From positions 572,453-636,452 of the forward strand of contig NC_018947.1 of assembly GCF_000304475.1 (NCBI RefSeq): DNA of 64,000 bases, read 5' to 3'. Source of the DNA: Kazachstania africana CBS 2517. Taxonomy: Eukaryota; Ascomycota; Saccharomycetes; Saccharomycetales; Saccharomycetaceae. Below, one piece after another: positions 19,374 through 30,354 of the stretch; position 1 is the first letter of the stretch; every line of letters starts with the position of its first letter. The notes under the pieces are model-generated. The model worked only from the letters and a program-made list of their open reading frames with translations. It was not told where the DNA came from and made no database searches. The translations under genes and the position numbers were made by a program.

Positions 19374-21012
19374 AGTAGACTCACAACTTTCTTTAAATTA
19401 TTTAATAATTAGGAGAGATGTACTTTTTTTAAAGGCTCCATAAAAGTATGTAACATAAATTATATATCTGCAAAGCCGAATTTTTTTAGTCCAGCAATCT
19501 AAACAACTTGTTACCATCGAAAATCATTAAAAAATACAGTACCACAAGCTACATTGCATGAAAATTGATGGCGGAGTGTGTCTTGAAAATGGTACATTCC
19601 AATGAATGATAAATATGTCTTTGATGCAACTAAAGAGCACCTTTAATTCATAAATAGCTGAGTTCTCTGACGAACCGTGACCCCAGAGTACGCATTACAT
19701 AGCTACTTAATGACCGGGGTAAATGTGATTTCCGTTGTAAAAATCATTATCGAACACCTTGCATCTGAGCTTGGGCAGTCCGATGCATTCACAATTGAAA
19801 TTATGGAAGTTGGAGAGATTTAATGCAAAAAGGTTAATCAAATTGTCATATTTTTTGACACTTCAGTGACCTTATATCTAGGGGATGCACTACACGTTAC
19901 AGATTTCTTTACTGAGCCATTGCTTCTCAACTCACAAGTTTGCCCCGTAATGACATGTCCTTGAAATAGTAGTCAGCTAAATGACGACAATGTCGGTAAA
20001 TCCTAAGTGCTTTCCATTTGTGAATGAAAGTTGTGTAATATTATTATCATAAATAGTCTTGGGTGAACTGTAAAGAATTTTGATAAAGGTTCAGTGTTAG
20101 CCAAAAAGATGGTTATTTTCATGAATTGCAGCATATGAGTGATACCAAATAAAAAGTTTCAAAGTGAGGGAGTTGCATTGCTTTTTCCTATAATCGAGGA
20201 ATTAATTTACTAGCCCTTTTTCACAAGTAAGCCTAAAAAATAGCTTCCCACGTAGCTCAAAAACTTTATGATAATATTAGCTAGTTGATTGACGATATCT
20301 AAATAGTCATGCTGGCATAATTGACCACCTCTCTCAAGGCTGATTATCGTAAAAAATGGAGTTAACTAATACATCAAAAATTTTACTCTATTGGCCAGAT
20401 AATGAGAGCTAACTATAGAGGAATTCAAACATTGAAAGAAAAATTGGCTGACGAACGGCCACATCACCGTCAGTATTCAAGCAAACTTAAGAGCCCTTTG
20501 GACATTCCATCACAATACTAAAACTTACGAATCAGAATGGCCAAGCCAAGATATGTTAGACCAGGTACTCACTTTCTGCAAGCGACCTCTTTTTCTGTGA
20601 CTTGCCAATCTATCAGAAACTTGCTTTCTAGTTGGAATAGTCCCTCATTATTTGGCCAGATATTTTTAGTTTATTAGTTTCGAAAACAACTGAAATATTT
20701 GTGAATCATAGACTATCTTAGCCAATAGCATATCTCATTATTTCTTACTGTTACCACTAATAGTAACAAACTTGCGTCTAATTATTCTTCCAGTGTATTT
20801 GAATATATTATCGTGTAACAACCATAACAAATATCGTAATTCAATGGGAAAGAAGCTACAGGCTTTGACTTACCTCAGAGTACGATGCTTTATGTAATGT
20901 AGAAGAGCGGAAAAATATCATAGAGTACATGGGTTTCATTAATATGATAATATACAATATATATATTTTTTCTTGGAGTCGTTCCCGGATAATTTCATTA
21001 GCATGAGTTAGA
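19374..21012. other. Long intergenic between the DUF2015 gene and HRB1
   Basis: 1.64 kb of AT-rich sequence with no open frame, RNA gene or repeat that I can support. In S. cerevisiae other genes flank GBP2 and HRB1 (SGF29, RLP7); I see no relic of them by eye. Only the promoter of the DUF2015-type gene and the HRB1 terminator need to be here. Confidence 0.35.
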
Positions 21013-22606
21013 TTATTCTTTCTTTGCATAGGAAATGACTAAATCACAGCCACCATAGTTATAATTGTTCAATCTTTCAATACAAACATCTGCATCTTCA
21101 ATATTTTCATATTCTATCACTGCGACACCAGTTGGTTGATTGGCAGAGTCATATCTCAATTCAGCATTGATGACCTTTCCAATAGTTTCAAACAAATCAT
21201 ATAAATCGCTTCTATCTGTTGAGAAAGGTAGATTACTGCAGTAAATGAAGTTATTACGTTCATCACCACTAATGTAGCCTTCTGTGAAGTCGACAGTTGA
21301 ATTAGATTGGGCTTGAGCTTCTGTTTCGTTGCTATCCTTATTAGTTTCATCTGCACCATTTCTATTCCCATTACGAGAATTTCTGTAACCTTCCCTTACA
21401 TCTAATCTTCTTCCTTCTATTTCATAACCGTTATAATCATCAATTGCTCTTCTCATGTCTTCTTGATTGCTAAATAAAACTGTACCAAATCCTCTTGAGC
21501 GTCCCACATGATCTAATTCTACATCTGCACGGAGAACGTTACCACATGGTTTGAACATGTCTTTTAGAGCCTGCCAATTGACAGAAAATGGTAAATTAGC
21601 TACAAATATTTCGAAACCATCATAGTTACCATCTGATGGTGTATTTCTAGATGAAGCTCTGTCATAAGGTCGGCTATGACGATCATTTGAAGCAGCGTAC
21701 CTGTCACGATGATCGTTAGAAGGTGGAACTCTCTCACGGCGACTCTCTGGAGGTGGATTATCTTGTCTTACGAAAATTTGACGTTCCATGAAATCGGAAC
21801 CATCATATTGACGAATAGCTTCGGTAACATCATCATTATTAGTAAATTCGACAGTACCCATGCCTCTGTGATGGCCCCTTGAAGTAATAATATCTGCACG
21901 TACTACTTCACCAATTTGAGAAAAGAAGTCTCTTAAATCATCCGGAGTACAATCATAAGTTAAATTCCCCACGAAAATGCTATTTGAATAATTTCTATTG
22001 ACTTTTTCCTCGTATGAACTATCTAATTCTCTTGCCAACCTTGGACCATAATCCCCTTTATTATTGAAAGTTCTTGTTGTTCTTCTATCACGCGGCCCAG
22101 GGCGACCGCGACTAGGAGCACCGTAATCTCTATTGCGATTGTCGTATCTTCCTGTATCGTACCTTCCTGTATCGTATCTACTCCCTCTATTGTAGTCATT
22201 CCGTTGTCTTGAAGGGTAGTTGTTATTACCTCTATCACGATAGCCACGACCACGGTCGTCACTCGTACGACGACGTACGGGAGATCTTGATCTACTACGT
22301 TGATTATTCTAGAAATATAAAAGTATTAGTAAAAAGCCAAAAGAAATCAAAACACCATAAAATAATGACGGTAAAAGATGACAATTAGGTGACCTAATGA
22401 GACAATACATTTGAACGGTAATACATCAAAAAATGGTTTTCACAGTTGCAAAAAAGACAATCAGAACCAACTTTTCATTAAGTCAGAGATAATCTTCTGT
22501 GTCCTGCGAGATTTTTTGCTATTAATGATAAAAAGTTTTGCTCAGCTCGTCAAAATTGAAAATATAAAATACTTACAAGTCCTGAATCTCTTTCTATATC
22601 AGACAT
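21013..22606 (-). CDS. HRB1: SR-like mRNA export/quality-control protein Hrb1/Gbp2, two exons
   Basis: Nuclear shuttling RNA-binding protein loaded on mRNA with THO/TREX, surveying splicing before Mex67 export. Exon 1 is 22577-22606 (ten codons, MSDIERDSGL), ending at GTAAGT. Exon 2 is 21013-22308. The 268-base intron ends TTTCTAG, with a branch-like TACTAAT at 22325-22331, only about 15 bases from the 3' site. Splicing is in phase 0 and gives 441 residues (S. cerevisiae Hrb1 454, Gbp2 427). The N-terminus is SR/RGG-rich (RSRSRSPVRRR, repeats of YDTGR). Three RRMs follow at about 120-193, 242-316 and 362-438 (SIFVGNLTYD, EIFVANLPFS, NFIYCSNLPFS). PET8 next door supports HRB1; the DUF2015 neighbour supports GBP2. 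Confidence 0.92.
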
Positions 22607-22980
22607 ATCTATGAAATTGTGTCTTGCGATGCCTCTTGAAATGTTAAGCCAGCAACTGGACAGTAGCAATGGAAGATTGTTACGATGATCTTGATTCCTA
22701 AAAAGTCAAGTGTATTTTGAATAGTATTCGTAAATGCAAACAAATTTTTCTCTTACTGCAAGTGTGTGTATTGGGAGTCAAAAAAAGAAAATAACGTAGG
22801 AGAATAGGACCGTATTATGTCATAATGAACGGATCGGCAGAGAAAACGACGCAGCAAATCAAGAAATAACGGAAAAAAAGCCAACTGAGCGAGAGAATGA
22901 AGAGCTTCTTTCTCATAATAAAGATTAGATGACAGTGCTGAATTTTATTTACACGACGAGGACAGGTTATATAGACTGGA
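22607..22980. other. HRB1 upstream region / PET8 3' flank
   Basis: 374 bases without a gene. It includes the HRB1 promoter side with several A-tracts (near 22780 and 22870). No named site seen. Confidence 0.4.
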
Positions 22981-23850
22981 TCAAGTGTGCGGGATTGTTA
23001 GGAGGTGGTGGACTGTTTCGTAGACGCCTAAGAAGATGGCACCACCGGCACTGATCCACAGAGTTCTTGCGGTTACACCACTGAAAAAAACTAATGGGCC
23101 TTCATTTTGTAGTGTGGTTTTCAACACCATTTTGGGGGTAATTGACCCATCACTTAACATTATTCTTGTCTTTATGAAGTCCAATGGGGTAGTAGTTGCA
23201 GCAGCAATCCCACCTGCTATGGACCCACATATTGCACCCTTCCACGGTGCCAAATTGCCATTTTCTTGACCAGTTGAGGAAATACGCCATTTTTGCTTTA
23301 AAAACTCGTATAGCGGGAACTGTATACAAGTGAAGGGAATTTCCCTCATTATGGTAGACCACCAACCACGATAGAATGTGGATCGAATGGAAGAATTCGG
23401 CATTGAGCCTTTATGTAGCAAAATTTTGACGGTATTCCAAGAAGAATTTGAAATTTTTGAAGTTTGTGTGGTCTGTTTTATAAGTTCCGCAGGTACACGG
23501 ACGATACAAGCTGCAATTTCACCAGAGATAGAAGAAACCATATGAACGGAAGCATCTACCAGTTCTGGATTGACGTTACTTCCCGAAGATAAGAATATAT
23601 TATGGAAATAAGGTTTCAGATAAAATTTCAATGAATCATATGTTATGAAGAATAGGGAGGCACTTGGAGCTGAAGCGACGATTGCACTACCAACACCCTT
23701 ATAGATATTGTGATATCCACCATTTTTCACAAAACCACCTCTTGCTTGTAATCTTGTTTTTAAGGTATCAATTGGAAAAAACACCAAATCTGTTGATGTA
23801 CCTGCTGCAGCACCACTAACCAGTGATATTAGAAAAGGGCCAGTGTACAT
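22981..23850 (-). CDS. PET8: Mitochondrial S-adenosylmethionine carrier Pet8
   Basis: Inner-membrane carrier that imports S-adenosylmethionine for mitochondrial methylation and lipoate/biotin synthesis. 289 residues (S. cerevisiae 284) with three carrier repeats. Each carries the Px[DE]xx[KR] signature: FFPIDTLKTRLQ (repeat 1), VRVPAELIKQTTQ (repeat 2) and TTPLDFIKTRIM (repeat 3). The N-terminus MYTGPFLISLVSGAAAGTST matches the first helix of Pet8-type SAM carriers. HRB1 is adjacent, as YNL003C and YNL004W are in S. cerevisiae. The ATG at 23850 is supported by the homology start. Confidence 0.95.
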   Translation of the reverse strand: MYTGPFLISLVSGAAAGTSTDLVFFPIDTLKTRLQARGGFVKNGGYHNIYKGVGSAIVASAPSASLFFITYDSLKFYLKPYFHNIFLSSGSNVNPELVDASVHMVSSISGEIAACIVRVPAELIKQTTQTSKISNSSWNTVKILLHKGSMPNSSIRSTFYRGWWSTIMREIPFTCIQFPLYEFLKQKWRISSTGQENGNLAPWKGAICGSIAGGIAAATTTPLDFIKTRIMLSDGSITPKMVLKTTLQNEGPLVFFSGVTARTLWISAGGAIFLGVYETVHHLLTIPHT

Positions 23851-25523
23851 ATCTCGCTAGGTGGAAATTTGAGATGCGTTAAGTATACGTCAAGTATAGT
23901 AGATACATTATACAAAGTAGATCAATGGTTGCTCTCGAAAGTCTTGCCAACATGCTATATCCTTCCTTTTGTCAGTTTGGAATTTCACGGACTGCCAAAT
24001 AATCGAAAACTATTACCCGGGATCATATACTGTAAGTAAAAATAATGATAAAAAGACGTAACCCATCAAACTGCACTGGTCAGATAATATTACAAATGCT
24101 GCACGATGAGTAAATCGTTAGTAATTTATGGCAACATTTCGGGCAAAACACCGACTTCTTAAGTAAGTCCAGTTCCAAATATATCGGTAAAAAGTAGATC
24201 GCTACAGAATGAATCACTACGTCACATCTGAACTATCGGATGTAGTTCCCAATGAAATCCTATAGAACGTAAGAAGTCTCCTGATGCACATCATGTTTTT
24301 GATAGTACCGGATTATTTCTAATTTACTCTGCCCTCGTTTCTTTTTTTGCCTGTTTCCGCGATGTGTCATCTCGCAGGCTTCTAATTGGCATTTTGTTGC
24401 AGCGTGTGGTTAGCAAGAAGTCAAAAAACATAATACGTATTGTTCAATTAGTAGACCATTGAATAAGCTAAAAATAAAATCTACGCAAGGTACCGGGGAA
24501 GGAGCTGGAGAGGGCGAATACTTCAAGGAGGGGTAATTACTATTGTAAAGAAGTATTGCCCCTCTCAAGTCTGACAAACGTGCTATCTGACAAATTTTTA
24601 GATGAGATGACTGACAGCGTCTCCTCCTCCACCAAGATTTATCGGATTGTAGGTGGCGAGGGACAACGAACTCTAAGCCTATTTTTGGAATTTTCTTCTT
24701 TTTCTTCGTCGAGAAGCGGGATACGGACTCAATTTTTCTCCCATGGAAGTAAATTTCGATACACTGTGATCACGTGACAGACGTGGCTTCAAACCATTTA
24801 TTGTATGCAAGCTAACCTGTTAACCGGATGAACCATGTGGAAAGTGCTCACATAGTCTGTGTGTCCCGGCTACTATACTGCCTTTCAAGAAGAGTAATAC
24901 ATAGCTCTGAAATACGTAAGATAGTTTGAAAAATTGTGACATACAAGGTTGTGGAAGCTACCGATACTGTTCCACCGGTATTGCTATATTCTCTATGACC
25001 GGTGGCAATTAGTAGAACGTACCTGCCAAAGTTAGCGTCCACAAGAGGTGTTACTCTATTGCTGCTGCACGTCTGCAGCGCAAGAAAGCCACGCTCCAGA
25101 GCCTACTAGAAGCTTAGTCACTTTGTCTACGGAGAGAAAGGGACAGACCGACTCTCGATTTTCTCGAGAAAATCGATCGAGAAAAAACGGAGATGAAAAA
25201 AATTACATAATATTTGGCTCGATCTTTTCTTTTTTTTGGCCCATTTGATGAGGTAAAGGAAACTCCGGAAACAACATATCGCCAAGAGTTTGCAATACAG
25301 GCAAGCCTCAAAAAAAGAATGATCGTTAGCATATGACCATTCTCAGCCCTGGACTCATTACGTTTTTATCCGATACTAATAGATTAGCTCACTTTTTTTT
25401 CCTTTCTTCCATTTTTATATATATATGTCTGTATTCGATACCTTTCTACAACTTATTTGTATGACCCATCATTTCATCATTCTGATCGATTTATGTTAAT
25501 TCTGGAATCATAATACAAGATTG
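23851..25523. promoter_or_regulatory. Divergent PET8 / RFX1 intergenic with CACGTG and a long perfect palindrome
   Basis: 1.67 kb without a credible gene. ATCACGTGAC at about 24767-24776 is a strong Cbf1-type box, plausible for the PET8 side because Cbf1/Met4 control SAM metabolism, though it is 0.9 kb from PET8. Positions 25155-25176 form a 22-base perfect palindrome centred on CTCGAG, about 350 bases before RFX1. A TATA-rich run (about 25416-25427) precedes RFX1 by about 100 bases. I searched for an RFX X-box (GTTGCC...GGCAAC), expected if RFX1 is autoregulated, and saw none. Confidence 0.4.
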
Positions 25524-27617
25524 ATGTCACTGAAGTCTCCATTAATTTTGCTGCGTGAAAGAATGGATAATCGAGATTTACGGGATTCTCACTCTACCGA
25601 CAATTTTCAATTTAACAACAACAATTGGCAAAGACAGGAAAATAACTTTAACAGACCTGAATTAAATAATTCATCCAACAATAATACTTTTATACAGGCG
25701 CCATCGCCGTACTTTCGAAATGGACCTTTACACCCACCTACTGTAATACAAGCAAATCAAAGGGCTTCTTCTGTTAGCAACAACGGTGTCAATTTCTTCG
25801 CTCTGCCTCCTCCAAACCAAATCAACAATTTAGCTGATAGGCAGTATATCTCTTCGCATTATATCCTTAATAATTCGAATAACTCCACACCTAACAATCG
25901 TATGCTATCACCACCTATCCTACCAAGGCATGATACTGTTTACTACATGGATAATCAGCAACAACAAAGTAGTAACAATTTTCCTAATCCATTGGTTAAA
26001 TTAGAAAATGAAAATTCTATGCCTAGCGGTAACCAAATTGTCATTCCCAACATTTACGATATCTCATCAAATTTGCCGTATCAGAATCATCATACCAATT
26101 ATCGTCCGATTCCATATGGTGACAATACTCACAAAGTAAATCCCAATAATCCAACAAGAAGAAACATTCAGGAGAGCATTGCAAAGAAAATTGCAGAAGA
26201 AAATAGACACAAACCATTGACTGAGTATATTCCCATTGTTAAAAATGCTGAACTTTCTTTGTTGACTTTGAATCCTGGAATTTTGAGTAGAACAGAAATT
26301 CAAAAATTTGAACAAACAAGGGAAAAGGAAAGACAAGTCCTAGCTTTCCTTTGGATTATGAGAAATTGTGAAGCAGAAAATGACTGCTACGTCGCCAGAA
26401 GTACCATTTTTGCTTACTATGCTTCGTTCTGTGCAAAATATAACTTAAAACCTTTGTCACAAGCATCTTTGGGAAAATTGATTAGATCTGTGTTTCCTCA
26501 CATATCTACAAGAAGATTAGGTATGAGAGGTCAATCAAAATATCATTATTGTGGATTAAAATTATCCATTGAAAAAGATAGTGTTAAATTGAGAAATTTT
26601 AAAGATGATAGTAAATTGTCCGAAGTAATGTACTCAAAGGAGAAAAGCTCTTTTACTTCCTCAAATAACCTCTATCATAATTTATTTGAATTTGGTAATA
26701 TCGACAATTTAAACTTACCAAGATTGCCAAAGGAAAAGTTAGCTAATTACAGAAATATTGATCCCGACATTATTTCAGCCCTGGAATCATTATACCACAT
26801 TTACTGCATGACAATCTTCGAAAATATAAATTTTTTGAGATTGGATCTTCTTTCATTGAGTTTATTCATATCCAATACGGGCTCATTATCTCCTCAAATG
26901 TTTGATTTGATAATATCTGATGAATTGCATGAATGGATCTACGAATGTGACAAAATTACCCACCTGTCCGTGATCAAAGCACTGTCCAGAACAGTTTTAC
27001 AAAGTTTTTTGAGTGGCGACAATAAATATGACAGTGCAGATATAATTGCAAAGCTGGAAACATTGGTTACAAGTTATCAAGGAATGGTCGAAAAGGCAAC
27101 AATTGACCTACCAATTCCAATTATCAACAACAAATTAAACGTCATAGAAAAGTTTATAAAAATGCTGAAAAATTTTGCTAGAACACTGAAATTTATTGAA
27201 CAATTTTCTGATAAGTATAGAGATCGAAAGGAAGCAATGATACAAGAATGGGAAAGTACAATCGATTTGAACAAAGACTTGGATATTCTTTTCGGCAATG
27301 AAGAGGATTCTAGTAGAATGGAGTTATGCAAAAATACGATTGATAGGAACATTAGATCGATATTGACTTCGGAAAAATTGTCATTCGGTGAGCTAGTTAA
27401 GGACATTTGTGAATTCATTTCATCACATAATGATATTGCAGCATCACAAATAATGGCATTTAATGTAAGATTCGTTGATGTGATAATTGGAGAGATCAGT
27501 TTGAAATCTTCAAAAAATCTATTATATTGGTTACATTTAAATAATATTATAAGCTACCTCTTCATTCATTGCTACCATTTTTCGAAATTCGCACAACCCG
27601 TTCAACAACTCGAATAG
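25524..27617 (+). CDS. RFX1: RFX-family transcription factor (Rfx1/Crt1)
   Basis: 697 residues from the ATG at 25524 (a TTG precedes it in frame). S. cerevisiae Rfx1 represses ribonucleotide-reductase genes by recruiting Tup1-Ssn6 until the DNA-damage checkpoint releases it. The winged-helix RFX DNA-binding domain is at about residues 272-349: VLAFLWIMRNCEAENDCYV, then LGKLIRSVFPHISTRRLGMR and GQSKYHYCGLKL, the last being the X-box-contacting element. The first ~220 residues are Asn/Gln/Pro-rich and low complexity. The C-terminal half carries the helical RFX dimerisation/extended region. S. cerevisiae RFX1 (YLR176C, 811 residues) is not in the YNL block, so this gene's position reflects a lineage-specific arrangement. 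Confidence 0.92.
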   Translation: MSLKSPLILLRERMDNRDLRDSHSTDNFQFNNNNWQRQENNFNRPELNNSSNNNTFIQAPSPYFRNGPLHPPTVIQANQRASSVSNNGVNFFALPPPNQINNLADRQYISSHYILNNSNNSTPNNRMLSPPILPRHDTVYYMDNQQQQSSNNFPNPLVKLENENSMPSGNQIVIPNIYDISSNLPYQNHHTNYRPIPYGDNTHKVNPNNPTRRNIQESIAKKIAEENRHKPLTEYIPIVKNAELSLLTLNPGILSRTEIQKFEQTREKERQVLAFLWIMRNCEAENDCYVARSTIFAYYASFCAKYNLKPLSQASLGKLIRSVFPHISTRRLGMRGQSKYHYCGLKLSIEKDSVKLRNFKDDSKLSEVMYSKEKSSFTSSNNLYHNLFEFGNIDNLNLPRLPKEKLANYRNIDPDIISALESLYHIYCMTIFENINFLRLDLLSLSLFISNTGSLSPQMFDLIISDELHEWIYECDKITHLSVIKALSRTVLQSFLSGDNKYDSADIIAKLETLVTSYQGMVEKATIDLPIPIINNKLNVIEKFIKMLKNFARTLKFIEQFSDKYRDRKEAMIQEWESTIDLNKDLDILFGNEEDSSRMELCKNTIDRNIRSILTSEKLSFGELVKDICEFISSHNDIAASQIMAFNVRFVDVIIGEISLKSSKNLLYWLHLNNIISYLFIHCYHFSKFAQPVQQLE

Positions 27618-27771
27618 GAATGTATTATAATAAGCAACATCAGTTTACATTTTTCACTTCCAAATAAGTGAATAGCATTAGTCATTATATGCATTTTTTC
27701 TATATTTATATATATATGAAAATAATAACAATTTAAAAAGTTTTCTGTTTAAGAGAATATATAATTCCAGC

Positions 27772-28683
27772 TTATACATCATTTAATGCCACACAAATGG
27801 CACCTTTATGGTGACCACCGTATTGCCTTACAATTTCCCTGGTTGAAAGGTCCCATAATCTAACGTAATGATCAGAAGAAGCAGTGACCAAATAAGCACT
27901 GTCTGCACTAAATGCACAATCCCAAACCCATCTTTGATGTCCATCTAAAGTCGACTCTAGTTTAAAATTATCGTCCAACGACCATGTTCTTGCCGTCTTA
28001 TCAGCAGAACAAGTGGCTAAGTGTTTAACATCTGAAGAGAGTAAAATTCTTGTGATATAGTTTGAGTGTGCCTTGAATTTTGTAACTGGCTTTAAATTCG
28101 ATGCGTCTGTGTGATTCGGCATTTCCCATACGTAACAATTGCCTTTACTATTGGCTGCAACTAACATGGAACCGTCACTTGCCACAGAAAGCGATTGTAG
28201 GGGTGTATTATCCTCCGGCGTCAATTGATGTGTACATTGATTTTCACCCAAATCCCAGATACGTATATTACCGTCTCTATCGCAAGATATAAGTTCTCCC
28301 TGGTTGGGATGTATGACCACTTCATTAACGGGGGCATTGTGTTTGTAATTTCTCGGAACGGAAGGCGACCTAACGTCCCAAACTTTTATAGTCCCATCTT
28401 CACTAGAAGTAACCATCCATCTGTTGTCCTGTTGAAATGACAATGAGGTAACATTGCCCTTATGACCTTCGAAAGTTGCCACTGGATTAGGATTTGTCGT
28501 TCGAATGTCGTAGAGTCTAACGTTCTGATGACCAGCAGCACCTAGTAACTTCTTATCATTGGTAATTTCCAAACGATTCACCTGAGAATCGGAATGCTGT
28601 ATGGTTCTCGAACAGACACCCGTGAGAGCCTCCCAGAACCTTATTGTGTGATCGTACCCTGCAGATACCAATATGACAGACAT
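27772..28683 (-). CDS. LST8: Lst8, WD40 subunit of TORC1 and TORC2
   Basis: Binds the kinase domain of Tor1/Tor2 and stabilises it; acts at the vacuole and plasma membrane. From the ATG at 28683 the protein is 303 residues, exactly the S. cerevisiae length, starting MSVILVSAGYDHTIRFWEAL. The frame is open for 38 more codons upstream, but only from a GTG and without homology. Seven WD repeats are visible, for example SSEDGTIKVWDVRSP, SCDRDGNIRIWDLGE, TCSADKTARTWSLDD and TASSDHYVRLWDLSTRE, giving a closed propeller. Divergent from SIS1, as YNL006W and YNL007C are adjacent in S. cerevisiae. Confidence 0.99.
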   Translation of the reverse strand: MSVILVSAGYDHTIRFWEALTGVCSRTIQHSDSQVNRLEITNDKKLLGAAGHQNVRLYDIRTTNPNPVATFEGHKGNVTSLSFQQDNRWMVTSSEDGTIKVWDVRSPSVPRNYKHNAPVNEVVIHPNQGELISCDRDGNIRIWDLGENQCTHQLTPEDNTPLQSLSVASDGSMLVAANSKGNCYVWEMPNHTDASNLKPVTKFKAHSNYITRILLSSDVKHLATCSADKTARTWSLDDNFKLESTLDGHQRWVWDCAFSADSAYLVTASSDHYVRLWDLSTREIVRQYGGHHKGAICVALNDV

Positions 28684-29033
28684 GGCTTGACAGTACTTTC
28701 TGAATGAATTGTTCCTTACATCCCTCTCTATGTAGTCTTCTTCATCTTCCAAAATGGCCCTGCTAGGCTCAAATTTGTCCAAAGAATTATCAATCACGTG
28801 AATTTCACGTGGAAGTTGATATCAAATTTCCAGAATATTCTAGAAGTTTGATGATCAGATGTACTGGAAAAAAAAAATTGACGGAGAGTCAATGTGACAA
28901 ACGGATGGAATGATTGTTGGTATATATACGGACACCCGTCATATAATTATTGAATGAATCACTGTTTCGAATATATATTTCAGTGAACAGTGAAAACTTC
29001 TGTGAAAAAAGGATACATATAGACAATATAACA
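28684..29033. promoter_or_regulatory. Divergent LST8 / SIS1 promoter: heat-shock element, CACGTG boxes, TATA
   Basis: The 350-base shared promoter contains a perfect four-unit heat-shock element at 28828-28845 (TTCcaGAAtaTTCtaGAA), about 190 bases before the SIS1 ATG. A TATATATA box lies at 28921-28928. SIS1 is a core Hsf1 target in S. cerevisiae, so Hsf1 control here is well supported. Two CACGTG cores (about 28794-28799 and 28806-28811) lie closer to LST8 and could bind Cbf1. Confidence 0.8.
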
Positions 29034-30113
29034 ATGGTCAAAGAAACTAAATTATACGATTTGTTAGGTGTTTCTCCCAGCGCTAACGATCAAGAAATTA
29101 AGAAAGGTTACAGAAAGGCTGCTTTGAAGTACCATCCAGATAAGCCAACTGGTGATACAGAGAAATTCAAAGAAATCTCCGAAGCTTTCGAGATTCTAAG
29201 TGATAAGAACAAGAGAGAAGTTTATGATCAGTATGGGTTACAAGCGGCTAGGTCAGGTGGGCCGCAATTTGGTGGTGCCGGTGGTCCAGGTGGTGCCGGT
29301 GGCTTCCCAGGTGGAGGTTTTGGCGGCCACGCATTCACTAATGAAGATGCATTCAATATTTTCTCACAATTCTTTGGTGGTAACGATGACTCAGGCTTTA
29401 GCTTCTCTTCCGGTTTCCCAGGTGGTGGCAGCTCGAGTAGTTTCCATAGTTTTGGTGGTATGCCAGGTGGAATGGGAGGAATGCCAGGTGGAATGGGCGG
29501 TATGCCAGGCGGCATGGGAGGAATGCCAGGTGGAATGGGTGGCATGCCCGGTGGTTTCAGATCAACTTCAAATTCTCCATCTGCTCAGGAAGAAACTGTC
29601 CAAGTCAGCCTTCCTGTCTCTTTAGAAGACCTGTTCCACGGTAAAAAGAAATCCTTCAAGATTGGCAGAAAAGGCCAAGGCGGTATTCCAGAAAAGACAC
29701 AAATTGACATTCAATTGAAACCAGGTTGGAAAGCAGGCACAAAGATTACCTATAAGAGTCAAGGTGATTACAATCCACAAACCGGCGGCAGAAAAACGTT
29801 GCAATTCATGTTACAGGAAAAGAATCATCCAGTTTTCAAGAGAGAAGGAGATGATCTTACCTGTACTTTACCATTAACCTTCAAAGAATCGTTATTGGGT
29901 TTCAATAAGCAAATTCAAACAATTGATGGAAGAACTTTACCGATTTCAAGAACTCAACCAATTCAACCTTCAGAAACATCAGTATATCCAGGTCAAGGTA
30001 TGCCAATACCCAAGACACCATCTCAAAGGGGCAATCTAATTGTACGTTACAAAATCGACTACCCAATCACTTTGAATGACGCTCAAAAGAACGCAATTTT
30101 ACAAAACTTTTAG
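29034..30113 (+). CDS. SIS1: Sis1, class B J-domain co-chaperone of Hsp70
   Basis: Essential Hsp40 that delivers substrates to Ssa Hsp70, feeds back on Hsf1, and maintains prions in S. cerevisiae. From the ATG at 29034 it is 359 residues (S. cerevisiae 352). The J domain (residues 1-70) has the catalytic HPD in [13 protein letters not shown] region follows, then a G/M region built from near-perfect [14 protein letters not shown] repeats (about 29455-29560). Two C-terminal substrate-binding domains and a dimerisation tail complete it ([36 protein letters not shown]). There is no zinc finger, hence class B. The frame is open upstream of this ATG but has no homology. The G/M repeat is likely to vary in copy number. 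Confidence 0.98.
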   Translation: MVKETKLYDLLGVSPSANDQEIKKGYRKAALKYHPDKPTGDTEKFKEISEAFEILSDKNKREVYDQYGLQAARSGGPQFGGAGGPGGAGGFPGGGFGGHAFTNEDAFNIFSQFFGGNDDSGFSFSSGFPGGGSSSSFHSFGGMPGGMGGMPGGMGGMPGGMGGMPGGMGGMPGGFRSTSNSPSAQEETVQVSLPVSLEDLFHGKKKSFKIGRKGQGGIPEKTQIDIQLKPGWKAGTKITYKSQGDYNPQTGGRKTLQFMLQEKNHPVFKREGDDLTCTLPLTFKESLLGFNKQIQTIDGRTLPISRTQPIQPSETSVYPGQGMPIPKTPSQRGNLIVRYKIDYPITLNDAQKNAILQNF

Positions 30114-30354
30114 AACAACCAGAACGTGCTAACTTGATTTTGAATATACTACCCCTTCCTCTCTGCATATATACATGAAGTATCCCTCCATTTCCAATAT
30201 TTTTAGGATCAATTTTCAATAGTGTATATTCGTCATGTAAATTATCAATAATTTAACTCTCATGTTCCAATAAATAAGAAAGTAAAAGCTATTTCATTAC
30301 TTCAAATTCGTTTTGTTTTCAGAATATATAAGATAATTTCAATATATAAAATTT

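Noticed and set aside
29228..29625. Long open frames on both strands across the SIS1 G/F-G/M region
   Set aside because: Shadows caused by the repetitive Gly/Met/Pro codons of SIS1; the Pro-rich minus-strand product is a direct consequence of the repeat.
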